In this document: positions 42,442 through 50,123 of the stretch, one piece after another
Numbering within the stretch: the stretch's first letter is position 1
Layout: each line of letters starts with the position of its first letter
Origin: CAIVVT01 sp963823095
Lineage (GTDB): Bacteria > Acidobacteriota > Terriglobia > Bryobacterales > Bryobacteraceae
Length of the DNA stretch: 64,000 nucleotides
Direction of reading: 5' to 3'
NCBI GenBank assembly: GCA_963823095.1
Contig: CAWGKI010000049.1
Coordinates: 62,001-126,000, forward strand
Translations under genes and position numbers: made by a program
The notes under the pieces: generated by a model
The model's input: only the letters and a program-made list of their open reading frames with translations
What the model was told of the DNA's origin: nothing
Database searches by the model: none

Positions 42442-43884
42442 CTAGACCCGAAACCCGCCGGAGCGCTCGAACGCGGCGCCGATACGGAACATGCCTGGTT
42501 CGTCGAAGTGCTTTGTGAGTATTTGCATCCCCACAGGCAGGCCTTCGCCGGTGGTTCCGCAGGGTACGCTCATGCAGGGGATGCCCGCCAGGCTTCCGGT
42601 GATGGTGTAAATGTCGCTCAAGTACATTTGCATCGGGTCGTCGACTTTCTCGCCGAGCCGAAAAGCGGGGAAGGGCGAAACCGGCGCGATCAACGCGTCC
42701 ACCTTGTCAAACGCCTGCGCGAAGTCGCGTGCCACCAAGGCGCGGACCTTTTGCGCTTTCAGATAATACGCGTCGTAGTAGCCCGCGCTCAGCACGTAGG
42801 TGCCGAGCATGATGCGCCGCTTCACCTCGGGGCCGAAGCCTTCGCCGCGGGTGAGCTTGTACATCTCTGAGAGCGTCTTGGCCTGGGCCGACCTCATGGT
42901 GTAGCGCACGCCGTCATAGCGGGCGAGGTTCGCGCTCGCCTCGGCCGTGCACACGATGTAGTAACAGGCGATGGCATACTCGGTGTGAGGCAGGCTGATT
43001 TCCACCGTCTCACAGCCGCTTTTCCGGAGCAGCTCGATGCCCTTTTCGATCTGATCCCGCGTGTCGTTCGCGAGTCCCGCGAAGTACTCTTTGGGCAGTC
43101 CTATGCGGAGGCCTTTCACGTCCTGCCGCATCGCTTGCGCGTAGTCGGGTACCGGCGCGAACGCGCTGGTCGAATCCATATGGTCGCGGCCGGCGATGGT
43201 CTGCAGCAGCGTGGCAGCGTCTTCGACGGTGCGGCCGAACGGTCCGATGTGGTCGAGCGAACTGGCAAATGCCGCCAGACCGTAGCGTGAGACGCGGCCG
43301 TAGGTCGGCGTCACGCCCACCACTCCACAAAAGCTGGCGGGTTGACGAATCGAGCCGCCGGTATCGGAACCGAGCGAGACTACTGCCGTGCCCTGTGCCA
43401 CCGCTGCAGCGGAGCCACCGCTGGAACCGCCAGGTACCCGATCGAGCGCCACAGGGTTGCGTACCGGCCCGTAAGCCGAATTCTCGTTCGAGGACCCCAT
43501 GGCGAACTCATCGCAGTTCGTCTTGCCGAGCAGGAGACCGCCAGCGGCCTCCAGCCGCTCAACGGCTGTTGCGTCGTACGGCGGAATGAAATGCTCCAGG
43601 ATCTTGGATCCGCAGGTCGTTCTCAGACCCTTGGTGACGATCACGTCCTTGACGGCCACTGGCACACCCGCCAGCGCTCCGGCGTCTTCGCCCCGCGCCA
43701 GCTTTTCGTCCACGCGCTGCGCGGCCTCGAGCGCCCGTTCCCGGCTGAAGGTCAGGAATGCGCTTGTCTTCGGATTCTCGGCGGCGGCGAAGCGCAACGC
43801 GTCCTGTGCGAGTTCCACGGCGCTGAACCGTTTGGCCGCAAGTCCTTCGCGAATGGTGGGGATGGTCAGATTTCGGACGTCCAT
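42442..43884 (-). CDS. gatA: Aspartyl/glutamyl-tRNA amidotransferase subunit A
   Basis: 480 residues from the ATG at 43884, with GGAG about six bases upstream; the frame upstream to 43908 has none. Makes Gln-tRNA(Gln) or Asn-tRNA(Asn) from misacylated precursors by using ammonia from glutamine. The amidase Ser-cisSer-Lys triad is present: GVPVAVKDVI (Lys79), PGGSSGGSAA (Ser154/155) and SDTGGSIRQPA (Ser178). Length is normal. The third gene of a dciA-like/gatC/gatA operon; gatB is not in the window. Confidence 0.96.
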   Translation of the reverse strand: MDVRNLTIPTIREGLAAKRFSAVELAQDALRFAAAENPKTSAFLTFSRERALEAAQRVDEKLARGEDAGALAGVPVAVKDVIVTKGLRTTCGSKILEHFIPPYDATAVERLEAAGGLLLGKTNCDEFAMGSSNENSAYGPVRNPVALDRVPGGSSGGSAAAVAQGTAVVSLGSDTGGSIRQPASFCGVVGVTPTYGRVSRYGLAAFASSLDHIGPFGRTVEDAATLLQTIAGRDHMDSTSAFAPVPDYAQAMRQDVKGLRIGLPKEYFAGLANDTRDQIEKGIELLRKSGCETVEISLPHTEYAIACYYIVCTAEASANLARYDGVRYTMRSAQAKTLSEMYKLTRGEGFGPEVKRRIMLGTYVLSAGYYDAYYLKAQKVRALVARDFAQAFDKVDALIAPVSPFPAFRLGEKVDDPMQMYLSDIYTITGSLAGIPCMSVPCGTTGEGLPVGMQILTKHFDEPGMFRIGAAFERSGGFRV

Positions 43885-43916
43885 GAATTCTCCGCGGCTG
43901 GTTGCCAAAGCCGGCG

Positions 43917-44216
43917 CTATCGCTCGATCACGATCGGTACTTTGAACTGCCCGGCGCCCGCAAGCGGAGCATTGGCCAGGGCCGTCGCATTGTCCAGCGT
44001 GGCGCCTTCGACGTCCGGCCGTAGCGTTGCCGTTTCCTCAGCCTCGAACAATACCTGCGCCATCGGCTCTACGCCGCTCGTGTCGAGTTCGTTGAGCTTG
44101 TCGATGTGGGTGAGGATGTCGTCAAGATCGCGCGCCATGCGGGCGATTTCCTGGTCGGTCAAATGGAGGTTGGCGAGATCGGCGATCGCGCGCACCTCGG
44201 GTTCGGTCAGTTTCAC
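43917..44216 (-). CDS. gatC: Aspartyl/glutamyl-tRNA amidotransferase subunit C
   Basis: 99 residues, the small helical subunit that wraps GatA and helps it fold. Family pattern: MKLTEPEVRAIADLANLHLTDQEIARMARDLDDILTHIDKLNELDTSGVEPMAQV. Its start overlaps the preceding gene stop by four bases (44213-44216) and its stop lies 32 bp before the gatA start. Confidence 0.96.
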   Translation of the reverse strand: MKLTEPEVRAIADLANLHLTDQEIARMARDLDDILTHIDKLNELDTSGVEPMAQVLFEAEETATLRPDVEGATLDNATALANAPLAGAGQFKVPIVIER

Positions 44217-44641
44217 GCGCCAGCCTTTCTGCGGGACAGCCGGTAGATGTAATCGAGCGAAGGATCCGCGATGCCCGACGGTTCGGTGGCAAACAGCCCC
44301 GTGCCCCGCAAAGGCTCTTCGCGTTGCACCGGACGGCGCCGCGCGCCCACCCGGAATTCGATCTTCGTCGGCGCTGACTCCTGGAGCAGCGAGCGGAGAT
44401 TGGCCAGAATCTGGGGGCTCAGCGCCGCCAGGTTCTTTTGCCAGAGCGCATCTTCGGCCTCGACGATCATGCGCCCATTCTCAAAGAAAGTGACGCGTGT
44501 CTTGGAGGCAAGCCTGTGGCCCACGGCGGCGGGCCACGCGGAGACAGCCAACTGGGTGGCGGTCAACGTGCCGCTGGCCGAACGGAGACGGCTCAAAATG
44601 CGTCCTGCGCGTTCCATGGAGGGGCGAATCGGAATCGTCAT
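44213..44641 (-). CDS. DUF721 / DciA-like protein
   Basis: 142 residues from the ATG at 44641 (MTIPIRPSMERAGRIL). The DUF721 pattern is clear: GRILSRLRSASGTLTATQLAVSAWPAAVGHRLASKTRVTFFENGRMIVEAEDALWQKNLAALSPQILANLRSLL. DciA-type proteins help load the replicative helicase in bacteria lacking DnaC; many DUF721 proteins are less well understood. The C-terminal ~50 residues are basic and variable. The longer frame upstream to 44758 overlaps the maf promoter region and is not supported. Confidence 0.82.
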   Translation of the reverse strand: MTIPIRPSMERAGRILSRLRSASGTLTATQLAVSAWPAAVGHRLASKTRVTFFENGRMIVEAEDALWQKNLAALSPQILANLRSLLQESAPTKIEFRVGARRRPVQREEPLRGTGLFATEPSGIADPSLDYIYRLSRRKAGA

Positions 44642-44818
44642 TCTAGCATGTACCCACGGCTGCCCTAGCGCCCGGTTCACGCCCGGTTCACTCCACTTCG
44701 CGAGCCGGTGCGCCATTCCAGCGGGGCGTGCCGTCTTCTCGCCCAGGATCCGGAGCATGGCAGGCTCCCGAACGGCTTTCTGGCGATTGGCGGCCTCGTG
44801 TTAATCTGATGGCTCCCT

Positions 44819-45385
44819 ATGCTGGTTCTTGCCTCGCAGTCGCCGCGCCGCCGCGAAATTCTCGCGCAGGCCGGCTTGCCCTTCACCGTCCGGGCACCCG
44901 GCGTGGAGGAAGTCCGCCGGCCCTTGGAATCGCCCGAGGACTACGTTCGCCGTCTGGCCACCGACAAGGCTCGCGCGGCTGTCTCCGCGCCTGAGGATTT
45001 CACACTCGCCGCCGACACCGTCGTAGTTGTGAATGATACCGTTCTGGAGAAACCGCGTTCAGTGGAGGACGCGGAACGGATGCTGCGCCTGTTGAGCGGA
45101 TGCTCCCACACCGTCCTGACGGGCGTGTGCGTGTTGCACGACAGTCAGGAACTCACGAACGCCGAGTCGACTCGCGTGTTCTTCTCTCCGCTGTCCCCGG
45201 AGGAGATTCGCGGCTACTGCGCCAGCGGCGAACCAATGGACAAAGCGGGCGCATACGCCATCCAGGGCCTCGCCTCCAAGTTCATCGAACGGATCGAAGG
45301 CTGTTACTTCAACGTGGTCGGGTTGCCCATTTCGCTCGTCTATCGATTGCTGAAGCAAGCTGGCTACAGCTTCAAAGCCGGGTAA
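44819..45385 (+). CDS. maf: Maf-like nucleoside triphosphate pyrophosphatase
   Basis: 188 residues. Hydrolyses non-canonical or excess NTPs such as dTTP/UTP or modified pyrimidines (house-cleaning, cytosol). Typical elements are LVLASQSPRRREILAQAG, GVEEVRRPLESPEDYVRRLATDKARA, LAADTVVVVNDTVLEKP, GSKF-like ASKFIERIEGCYFNVVGLPISLVYRLL. It is convergent with the EVE gene and overlaps its end by 22 bp. Confidence 0.94.
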   Translation: MLVLASQSPRRREILAQAGLPFTVRAPGVEEVRRPLESPEDYVRRLATDKARAAVSAPEDFTLAADTVVVVNDTVLEKPRSVEDAERMLRLLSGCSHTVLTGVCVLHDSQELTNAESTRVFFSPLSPEEIRGYCASGEPMDKAGAYAIQGLASKFIERIEGCYFNVVGLPISLVYRLLKQAGYSFKAG

Positions 45386-45774
45386 CGCTCCCGCATCCAA
45401 CTCACAAAGGACTCCGGAGCCGTCATGGTCGAGAGCCGGCCCTGCCGCACCAGCGCCCAATCGTCGAAGAGTCCGGAAGCCTTGATTTCCGTGAGCGTCA
45501 CCGGAGGATCGATCTTCAGCACGAATCGCATCTCCACGACCCAGGACTTCGCATTGGAGACACTTAGCCGGGGCGCCCCGGTGACCTCGGCCAGTGCGAC
45601 AATGGCCGATTCGCCCTGGCTATGGTAGACGAAGACCCGATCGCCGGATTGCATGGCCCGGATCGCCTGGAGGGCCTGCGGATTGGTTACGCCATCCCAA
45701 ATGGTTTTCTTCTCGCGCGCAAAGTCATCGGCGGAGTAAGTTTTCGGATCGGTTTTTGCCAGAAAGTACTTCAT
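45364..45774 (-). CDS. EVE domain protein
   Basis: 136 residues, a single EVE (PUA-like) domain: MKYFLAKTDPKTYSADDFAREKKTIWDGVTNPQALQAIRAMQSGDRVFVYHSQGESAIVALAEV. EVE domains bind modified bases in DNA or RNA. Here the aromatic cage residues (WDGVTNPQA, YHSQGESAI) are conserved. The role in this cell is unknown. It overlaps maf tail-to-tail. Confidence 0.9.
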   Translation of the reverse strand: MKYFLAKTDPKTYSADDFAREKKTIWDGVTNPQALQAIRAMQSGDRVFVYHSQGESAIVALAEVTGAPRLSVSNAKSWVVEMRFVLKIDPPVTLTEIKASGLFDDWALVRQGRLSTMTAPESFVSWMRERYPALKL

Positions 45775-45932
45775 TGTTAACCTCCTGTTCGCGAACTCCG
45801 GCGGGCGGCCAATTTAGGGTTTGCGGATGCTAGAATACCAAGCTAGGGTGTTCCCCGGAAGGGACGGTCGATTTTGCGTACGCGCGAGATCTCCCGCCGC
45901 TGTCTGCTCGGGGACGTGGAGGATCAGCCAAG

Positions 45933-46601
45933 GTGCGTCGCAGTCATTCCGCTCTCAACTCGATTATCCCGTTGTCCATTTCCTGCATTCTTTGCTGCAT
46001 CTTCGCCGCTCTGGCTTCGGCTCAGGCGCCCGAAGCTAAACCGCAATCGGGTCAAAGCACCACGGAAAGGCCCCAGACCGCTTCGGAAATAAAAGCGGGC
46101 GCTGCCCCGCAGGTCGCCGCTGCCGTCGATCCAAACGCTTACAAGATCGGGCCTGAAGACGTTCTCGAGGTGCGTGTCTGGCGGGAGGCCGAACTCAGCG
46201 GCCAGGTGCGGGTTCGCCCGGATGGAAAGATCACGCTGCCCCTCGTCGGAGACGTGCAAGCCGCCGGCCAGACGCCCGCCGAACTGCAAAAGAAAGCCAT
46301 CGAAGCCTTTTCTCAAATTCTGAACTCACCTCAGGTTATTGTTTCCGTGGTTTCGGTGCAAAGCAAGAAGTATTACGTCAGCGGGCAGGTTGACAGATCC
46401 GGGCCATTCCCGCTGGTTACGCCGACCACGATTCTCGAAGCGATGAGCTTGTGCGGCTTCAGAGAATGGGCCAAGAAAGGCAGCATCGTAGTGATGCGGG
46501 GCCGGTATCGATTGAAGTTTAACTACAATCAGGTGATCAAGGGCAAGCATCTCGAGCAGAACATCATGCTTGAAGACGGCGATCACATTTACGTACCTTA
46601 A
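45933..46601 (+). CDS. Wza-like polysaccharide export protein
   Basis: 222 residues from a GTG at 45933 with GGAGG at a suitable distance upstream. A signal peptide (LSISCILCCIFAALASAQ) is followed by a PES domain (YKIGPEDVLEVRVWREAELSGQVRVRPDGKITLPLVGDVQAAGQTPAEL) and an SLBB-like domain (YYVSGQVDRSGPFPLVTPTTILEAMSLCG). Such proteins form the outer-membrane export channel for exopolysaccharide. At 222 residues it lacks the extra SLBB copy and the C-terminal helix of E. coli Wza, so an additional channel part is likely. First gene of a three-gene operon. Confidence 0.92.
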   Translation: MRRSHSALNSIIPLSISCILCCIFAALASAQAPEAKPQSGQSTTERPQTASEIKAGAAPQVAAAVDPNAYKIGPEDVLEVRVWREAELSGQVRVRPDGKITLPLVGDVQAAGQTPAELQKKAIEAFSQILNSPQVIVSVVSVQSKKYYVSGQVDRSGPFPLVTPTTILEAMSLCGFREWAKKGSIVVMRGRYRLKFNYNQVIKGKHLEQNIMLEDGDHIYVP

Positions 46602-46619
46602 GCGACAAAAGGCGGCAAG

Positions 46620-48311
46620 ATGCAAGGCTCAGTTCAGGAACAGCCCGGTAGCGTGGCCCGGCGGCCTCTCGATGTCGAGGACTATGTCGAGATCCTGCGC
46701 CGGCACCGTTCATGGATCGTCGGCCCAGCGTTTCTCGGACTCGTGGCCGGTGTAGTGGTGGCATTTCTATGGCCCGACACTTTCATGGCCTCCGGACAGT
46801 TGCGCGTCGTTCCGCCACGGGTACCTTCGCGGCTTGTAGCTTCCAATATGACCGAGGAACTGTCTCAGCGCGTCAATGCGATCTATCAACAAATCGTGAG
46901 CCGCTCAAATTTGAGCAACCTGATCTCCACCTACAATCTCTACCCGGACAAGCGCAAGAGACTGCCGAATGAAGATGTGGTGAACGATATGCGCAAGGAT
47001 ATCGTGACCAGCCCGTTGCGCGGCATGACCACGGGCGCAGTAGGGCGCAACAATGTCTTCGCGTTCACGGTATCGTTCTCCTACTCCGATCGCCGGCTAG
47101 CCGCCAAGGTTTGCCAAGACCTGATGGCGAAATTCACGGATGAGACTATCACCTCGCGTTCTTCTCAGTCCCAAACGACAACCAGGTTCTTCGAGGAAGA
47201 GATGAAGAAGGCGAAGGCCGATCTTGAGGAGATTGACGGCAAAATCGTGGCGTTTAAGTCGTCTAATGCGGGAACTCTGCCCGACGAGGCGAACTCGCTG
47301 ATGCTGGGCATCTCCACGGCCGAATCTAGCATCCAGAGTCTCAACATGAGTCTTAGCCGCACAAGCGGTGAGAAGATTCAGCTCGAATCTCAGTTGCGCT
47401 ATCTGAAAGACCAGGTGCCGGCTGTCCAACCCCAGTCCGCGGCGGCTGGTTCTACCGAGAATGCTCCGGCGCCTGCTCCCGTAGTGCGCGATGAGAGGCT
47501 GAACCAACTCGATAACGAGATCGCAAAGCTGGAATCCGCCATCACGGCGCTGCGCGAGAGCTATAAAGAAGGCCACCCCGACGTGCAGCGGGCACTTGCG
47601 CTGCTCGCAGGCAAGAAGAAGGAGCGCGATCAGTACGCGGCGAAACTGGCGTCCATGAAGCCCAACGAACTGCCCGCGCGTGCCACGGCCGCCGCTCCCC
47701 CACGCAATCCCGCGCGCGAGTTGCAAGGCCGCATCGCCGCTTTGCAGGCAGCGGTGCAGGCCAAGGACATGGAGATCGAGGACCTGAACCAGCAATTAGC
47801 GGCCGCCCGGACACGTTCCAGGAATCTGCAGTCGAAGGTCGAGGCCAGTCCGCTGGCGCGATCGGGTTATGTGGCTCTGATGCGCGATCGGGAGGGCGCG
47901 GCCCAACGATTTCAGGACTTGGAGAGGCGCTTTCAGGAGTCCTCCATGGCGACGAAGATCGAGGATCAAGGACAAGGCGAGACTCTGGAGACCCTGGAGC
48001 AGCCAGTCATCCCCATTGAGCCGAACGCTCCCAAACGGCCGATCATCATTGCCATTGCAACCGCCCTCGGACTACTGCTGGGCATTAGCCTCGCCTTCGG
48101 CCGCGAACTCAAAGACGTGTCGTTAAAGAGCCTCAAGGACGTTCGGGCTTATACTCGTTTGACTGTCTTAGGCAGCATCCCGCTGCTGGAGAACGATTTT
48201 GTCGTGCGGCGGCGCCGCCGCATGGCGTGGCTGGGGTGGTCGGCGGCCTTCCTGATTGGAGTACTGCTCATGTCGGGGGCGGTCATTTACTATTACACGG
48301 CCAAGGGCTGA
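46620..48311 (+). CDS. Wzz/GumC-like polysaccharide co-polymerase
   Basis: 563 residues. Two membrane segments (SWIVGPAFLGLVAGVVVAFLWP, about 31-52; and AAFLIGVLLMSGAVIYYYTA at the end), plus an intermediate one near residue 475. Between them lies a long periplasmic region with strong coiled coil (about 170-450), the GumC/Wzz-type arrangement. It contains no kinase domain. It controls chain length and couples polymerisation to export. It starts 18 bp after the Wza-like gene. Confidence 0.9.
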   Translation: MQGSVQEQPGSVARRPLDVEDYVEILRRHRSWIVGPAFLGLVAGVVVAFLWPDTFMASGQLRVVPPRVPSRLVASNMTEELSQRVNAIYQQIVSRSNLSNLISTYNLYPDKRKRLPNEDVVNDMRKDIVTSPLRGMTTGAVGRNNVFAFTVSFSYSDRRLAAKVCQDLMAKFTDETITSRSSQSQTTTRFFEEEMKKAKADLEEIDGKIVAFKSSNAGTLPDEANSLMLGISTAESSIQSLNMSLSRTSGEKIQLESQLRYLKDQVPAVQPQSAAAGSTENAPAPAPVVRDERLNQLDNEIAKLESAITALRESYKEGHPDVQRALALLAGKKKERDQYAAKLASMKPNELPARATAAAPPRNPARELQGRIAALQAAVQAKDMEIEDLNQQLAAARTRSRNLQSKVEASPLARSGYVALMRDREGAAQRFQDLERRFQESSMATKIEDQGQGETLETLEQPVIPIEPNAPKRPIIIAIATALGLLLGISLAFGRELKDVSLKSLKDVRAYTRLTVLGSIPLLENDFVVRRRRRMAWLGWSAAFLIGVLLMSGAVIYYYTAKG

Positions 48312-48389
48312 GGATTGTGGCTGGAACGGTCCTGCCGACGGAGTGGGTTGGCCGGATACGACGCGAAGTAGCGACGAGGAAGGTTCATT

Positions 48390-49229
48390 ATGAGTCGAGT
48401 TCACGACGCGCTGAGGAGATCGGATCCGTCCGGTTTGAATCCGCTCGGGCGCCCGAGCGCTCCGTCGCGCGCGGGCCAGAGCGGAGCCGCCCTCGACCTG
48501 ACGGGCTTGCTCGAAAAGATCGAAACCGTTCCTTACACCCCGTCGCCAGAAGCGTCTCTCATCGATGCGTCGCGCCCTGCCGAGGCTCCGGCCGAAGAGT
48601 TCCGCAGCCTTCGTACGCGGCTCAATCACCTGCAGACGCTCCAGCCCATTCATTCGATCGTCGTTACTTCGGCTTCGCCCGCCGAGGGCAAAAGCTTCAC
48701 GGCGGCAAACCTCGCGCTGGCCCAATCGCACCTTGAGGGCAACCTGACCTTGCTCTGCGATTTCGATTTCCGCCGCCCTGTGCTGCACAATCTTTTTCAG
48801 ATCCCGCGTAGTCCCGGGGCGACCGATTTCCTTCAAGGCAAGGCCCAACTGCACGAGGTAATCCGGCGCGTCGAAGGCACCAACCTCTACCTCATGCCAG
48901 CGGGAGAGGCGGTCCTGAACCCGCTTGAGCTGATGAATCTGAGTGAAGTGAAGACGATGATCGACCGGTTGCCCAGCGTCTTCAATTGGGTGATCCTCGA
49001 TTCTCCGCCGCTGCTCTTCGCCGCCGATGCAAACCTGCTCAGCACGCTCGCCCATGGACTGCTGCTCGTGGTACGAATGGGCACTACTACCATCGACTCG
49101 GTGACCCGCGCGATGGGAAGCCTGTGCCAGAACAATATTCTGGGCATCGTGGTGAACGGCGCACAGCGGAGCGAACTGTACAGCAAATACTCTTACTACC
49201 ACTCCTACTACTACTCGAAGGCGGAGTAG
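48390..49229 (+). CDS. BY-kinase (CpsD/CapB-like tyrosine kinase)
   Basis: 279 residues, cytoplasmic. The Walker A' motif reads TSASPAEGKSFTAANLALAQ (Gly to Ala in the usual GEGKS(T)), Walker A-like FDFRRPVLHNLF is the A' partner, and Walker B is NWVILDSPPLL. The C-terminus SKYSYYHSYYYSKAE has many Tyr for autophosphorylation. It phosphorylates itself to control polysaccharide length together with the Wzz-like protein; the CpsB-like phosphatase at 20489 may reverse it. Kinase and co-polymerase are separate, as in Firmicutes. Confidence 0.9.
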   Translation: MSRVHDALRRSDPSGLNPLGRPSAPSRAGQSGAALDLTGLLEKIETVPYTPSPEASLIDASRPAEAPAEEFRSLRTRLNHLQTLQPIHSIVVTSASPAEGKSFTAANLALAQSHLEGNLTLLCDFDFRRPVLHNLFQIPRSPGATDFLQGKAQLHEVIRRVEGTNLYLMPAGEAVLNPLELMNLSEVKTMIDRLPSVFNWVILDSPPLLFAADANLLSTLAHGLLLVVRMGTTTIDSVTRAMGSLCQNNILGIVVNGAQRSELYSKYSYYHSYYYSKAE

Positions 49230-49356
49230 CGCGTCACGCCTCTCGCTTCGCGTTCATGTCACATCCTGCCAACGCTTATCCGAAGCCGTGCCGGAGGCGC
49301 CCTTGCGCCTCGCCGCGGATGACGCTCGGGGCGCTGTGTTAGCATAGGCGTTCTTG

Positions 49357-49983
49357 ATGGGGACTACGCCATTGCAGGCCGAACGCAGGCAGGGTCTACC
49401 TCGCCTGTTGTGCCAGGTGTGGGCCGGTCTTGAATGCGGTGTGCTCGCGGGCCTGACGATTCTGGTCTGGTTTGCCTTGCACTCGCTGGTGCGCGGCGAA
49501 TTCTGGTGGTCGAAGTTCAACGTCGCCGCGGGCTGGTTCTACGACACGGCGGTGTACCACGCGGGGCTCGGCACGGTTACTTTGTCCGGCGCTTCCGTGC
49601 TCGTAGTTTTTTATTGTCTGGCCGGAGCGTTGTTCGCACTAGGCTGGGATGCCCTCTTCCGGGGCAGGACCTTTCTGGCCGTCCCGCTTTATGTGATAGG
49701 TGTTCACTTTGTTGCCGCGTACTTTTTCTGGCCATCCTTCGGTCCATTCGCCCGGCTCTGGTTCCCGTGGACCGCGATAGCGCCGGCGCACTTTGTTCTG
49801 TTCGTGGTGCTCATGCGATACAAGACTCTTTATACGCGCCTGCTCAACGATTTCGGCGATCCCCGCCGTCTACCGCGAGAACCTCTCGCCCCGCACCCGG
49901 ATCTGGTCGAAGGTCCGCCTCCCGCAGTGTCTTTCGAGGCTCCCGGAAGCGCATCCGCGCCCACTGAACCCTCGGAGGATTGA
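49357..49983 (+). CDS. Membrane protein of unknown function
   Basis: 208 residues from the ATG at 49357 (a TTG at 49354 is the next possible start). Four hydrophobic segments: ECGVLAGLTILVWFALHSLV, LSGASVLVVFYCLAGALFALGWDALF, FLAVPLYVIGVHFVAAYFFWPSF and ALAPAHFVLFVVLMRYKTLY. No known domain. The C-terminal ~45 residues are a disordered Pro-rich tail. It follows the exopolysaccharide operon in the same direction, after a 127-bp spacer, so a link is possible. Confidence 0.7.
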   Translation: MGTTPLQAERRQGLPRLLCQVWAGLECGVLAGLTILVWFALHSLVRGEFWWSKFNVAAGWFYDTAVYHAGLGTVTLSGASVLVVFYCLAGALFALGWDALFRGRTFLAVPLYVIGVHFVAAYFFWPSFGPFARLWFPWTAIAPAHFVLFVVLMRYKTLYTRLLNDFGDPRRLPREPLAPHPDLVEGPPPAVSFEAPGSASAPTEPSED

Positions 49984-50123
49984 CGCTCTGATTGTTCTAT
50001 TGCTTTTCCATCCTGTAGAATGAGGGTTTTGAGCCCGGAGGATGGGGACATTTCCTGCAACGGGCCACTGGCCTGTAACGTCTCTTCCAAGGCGCACCGT
50101 AGAAAGGACCTGCTCTGCAACCG

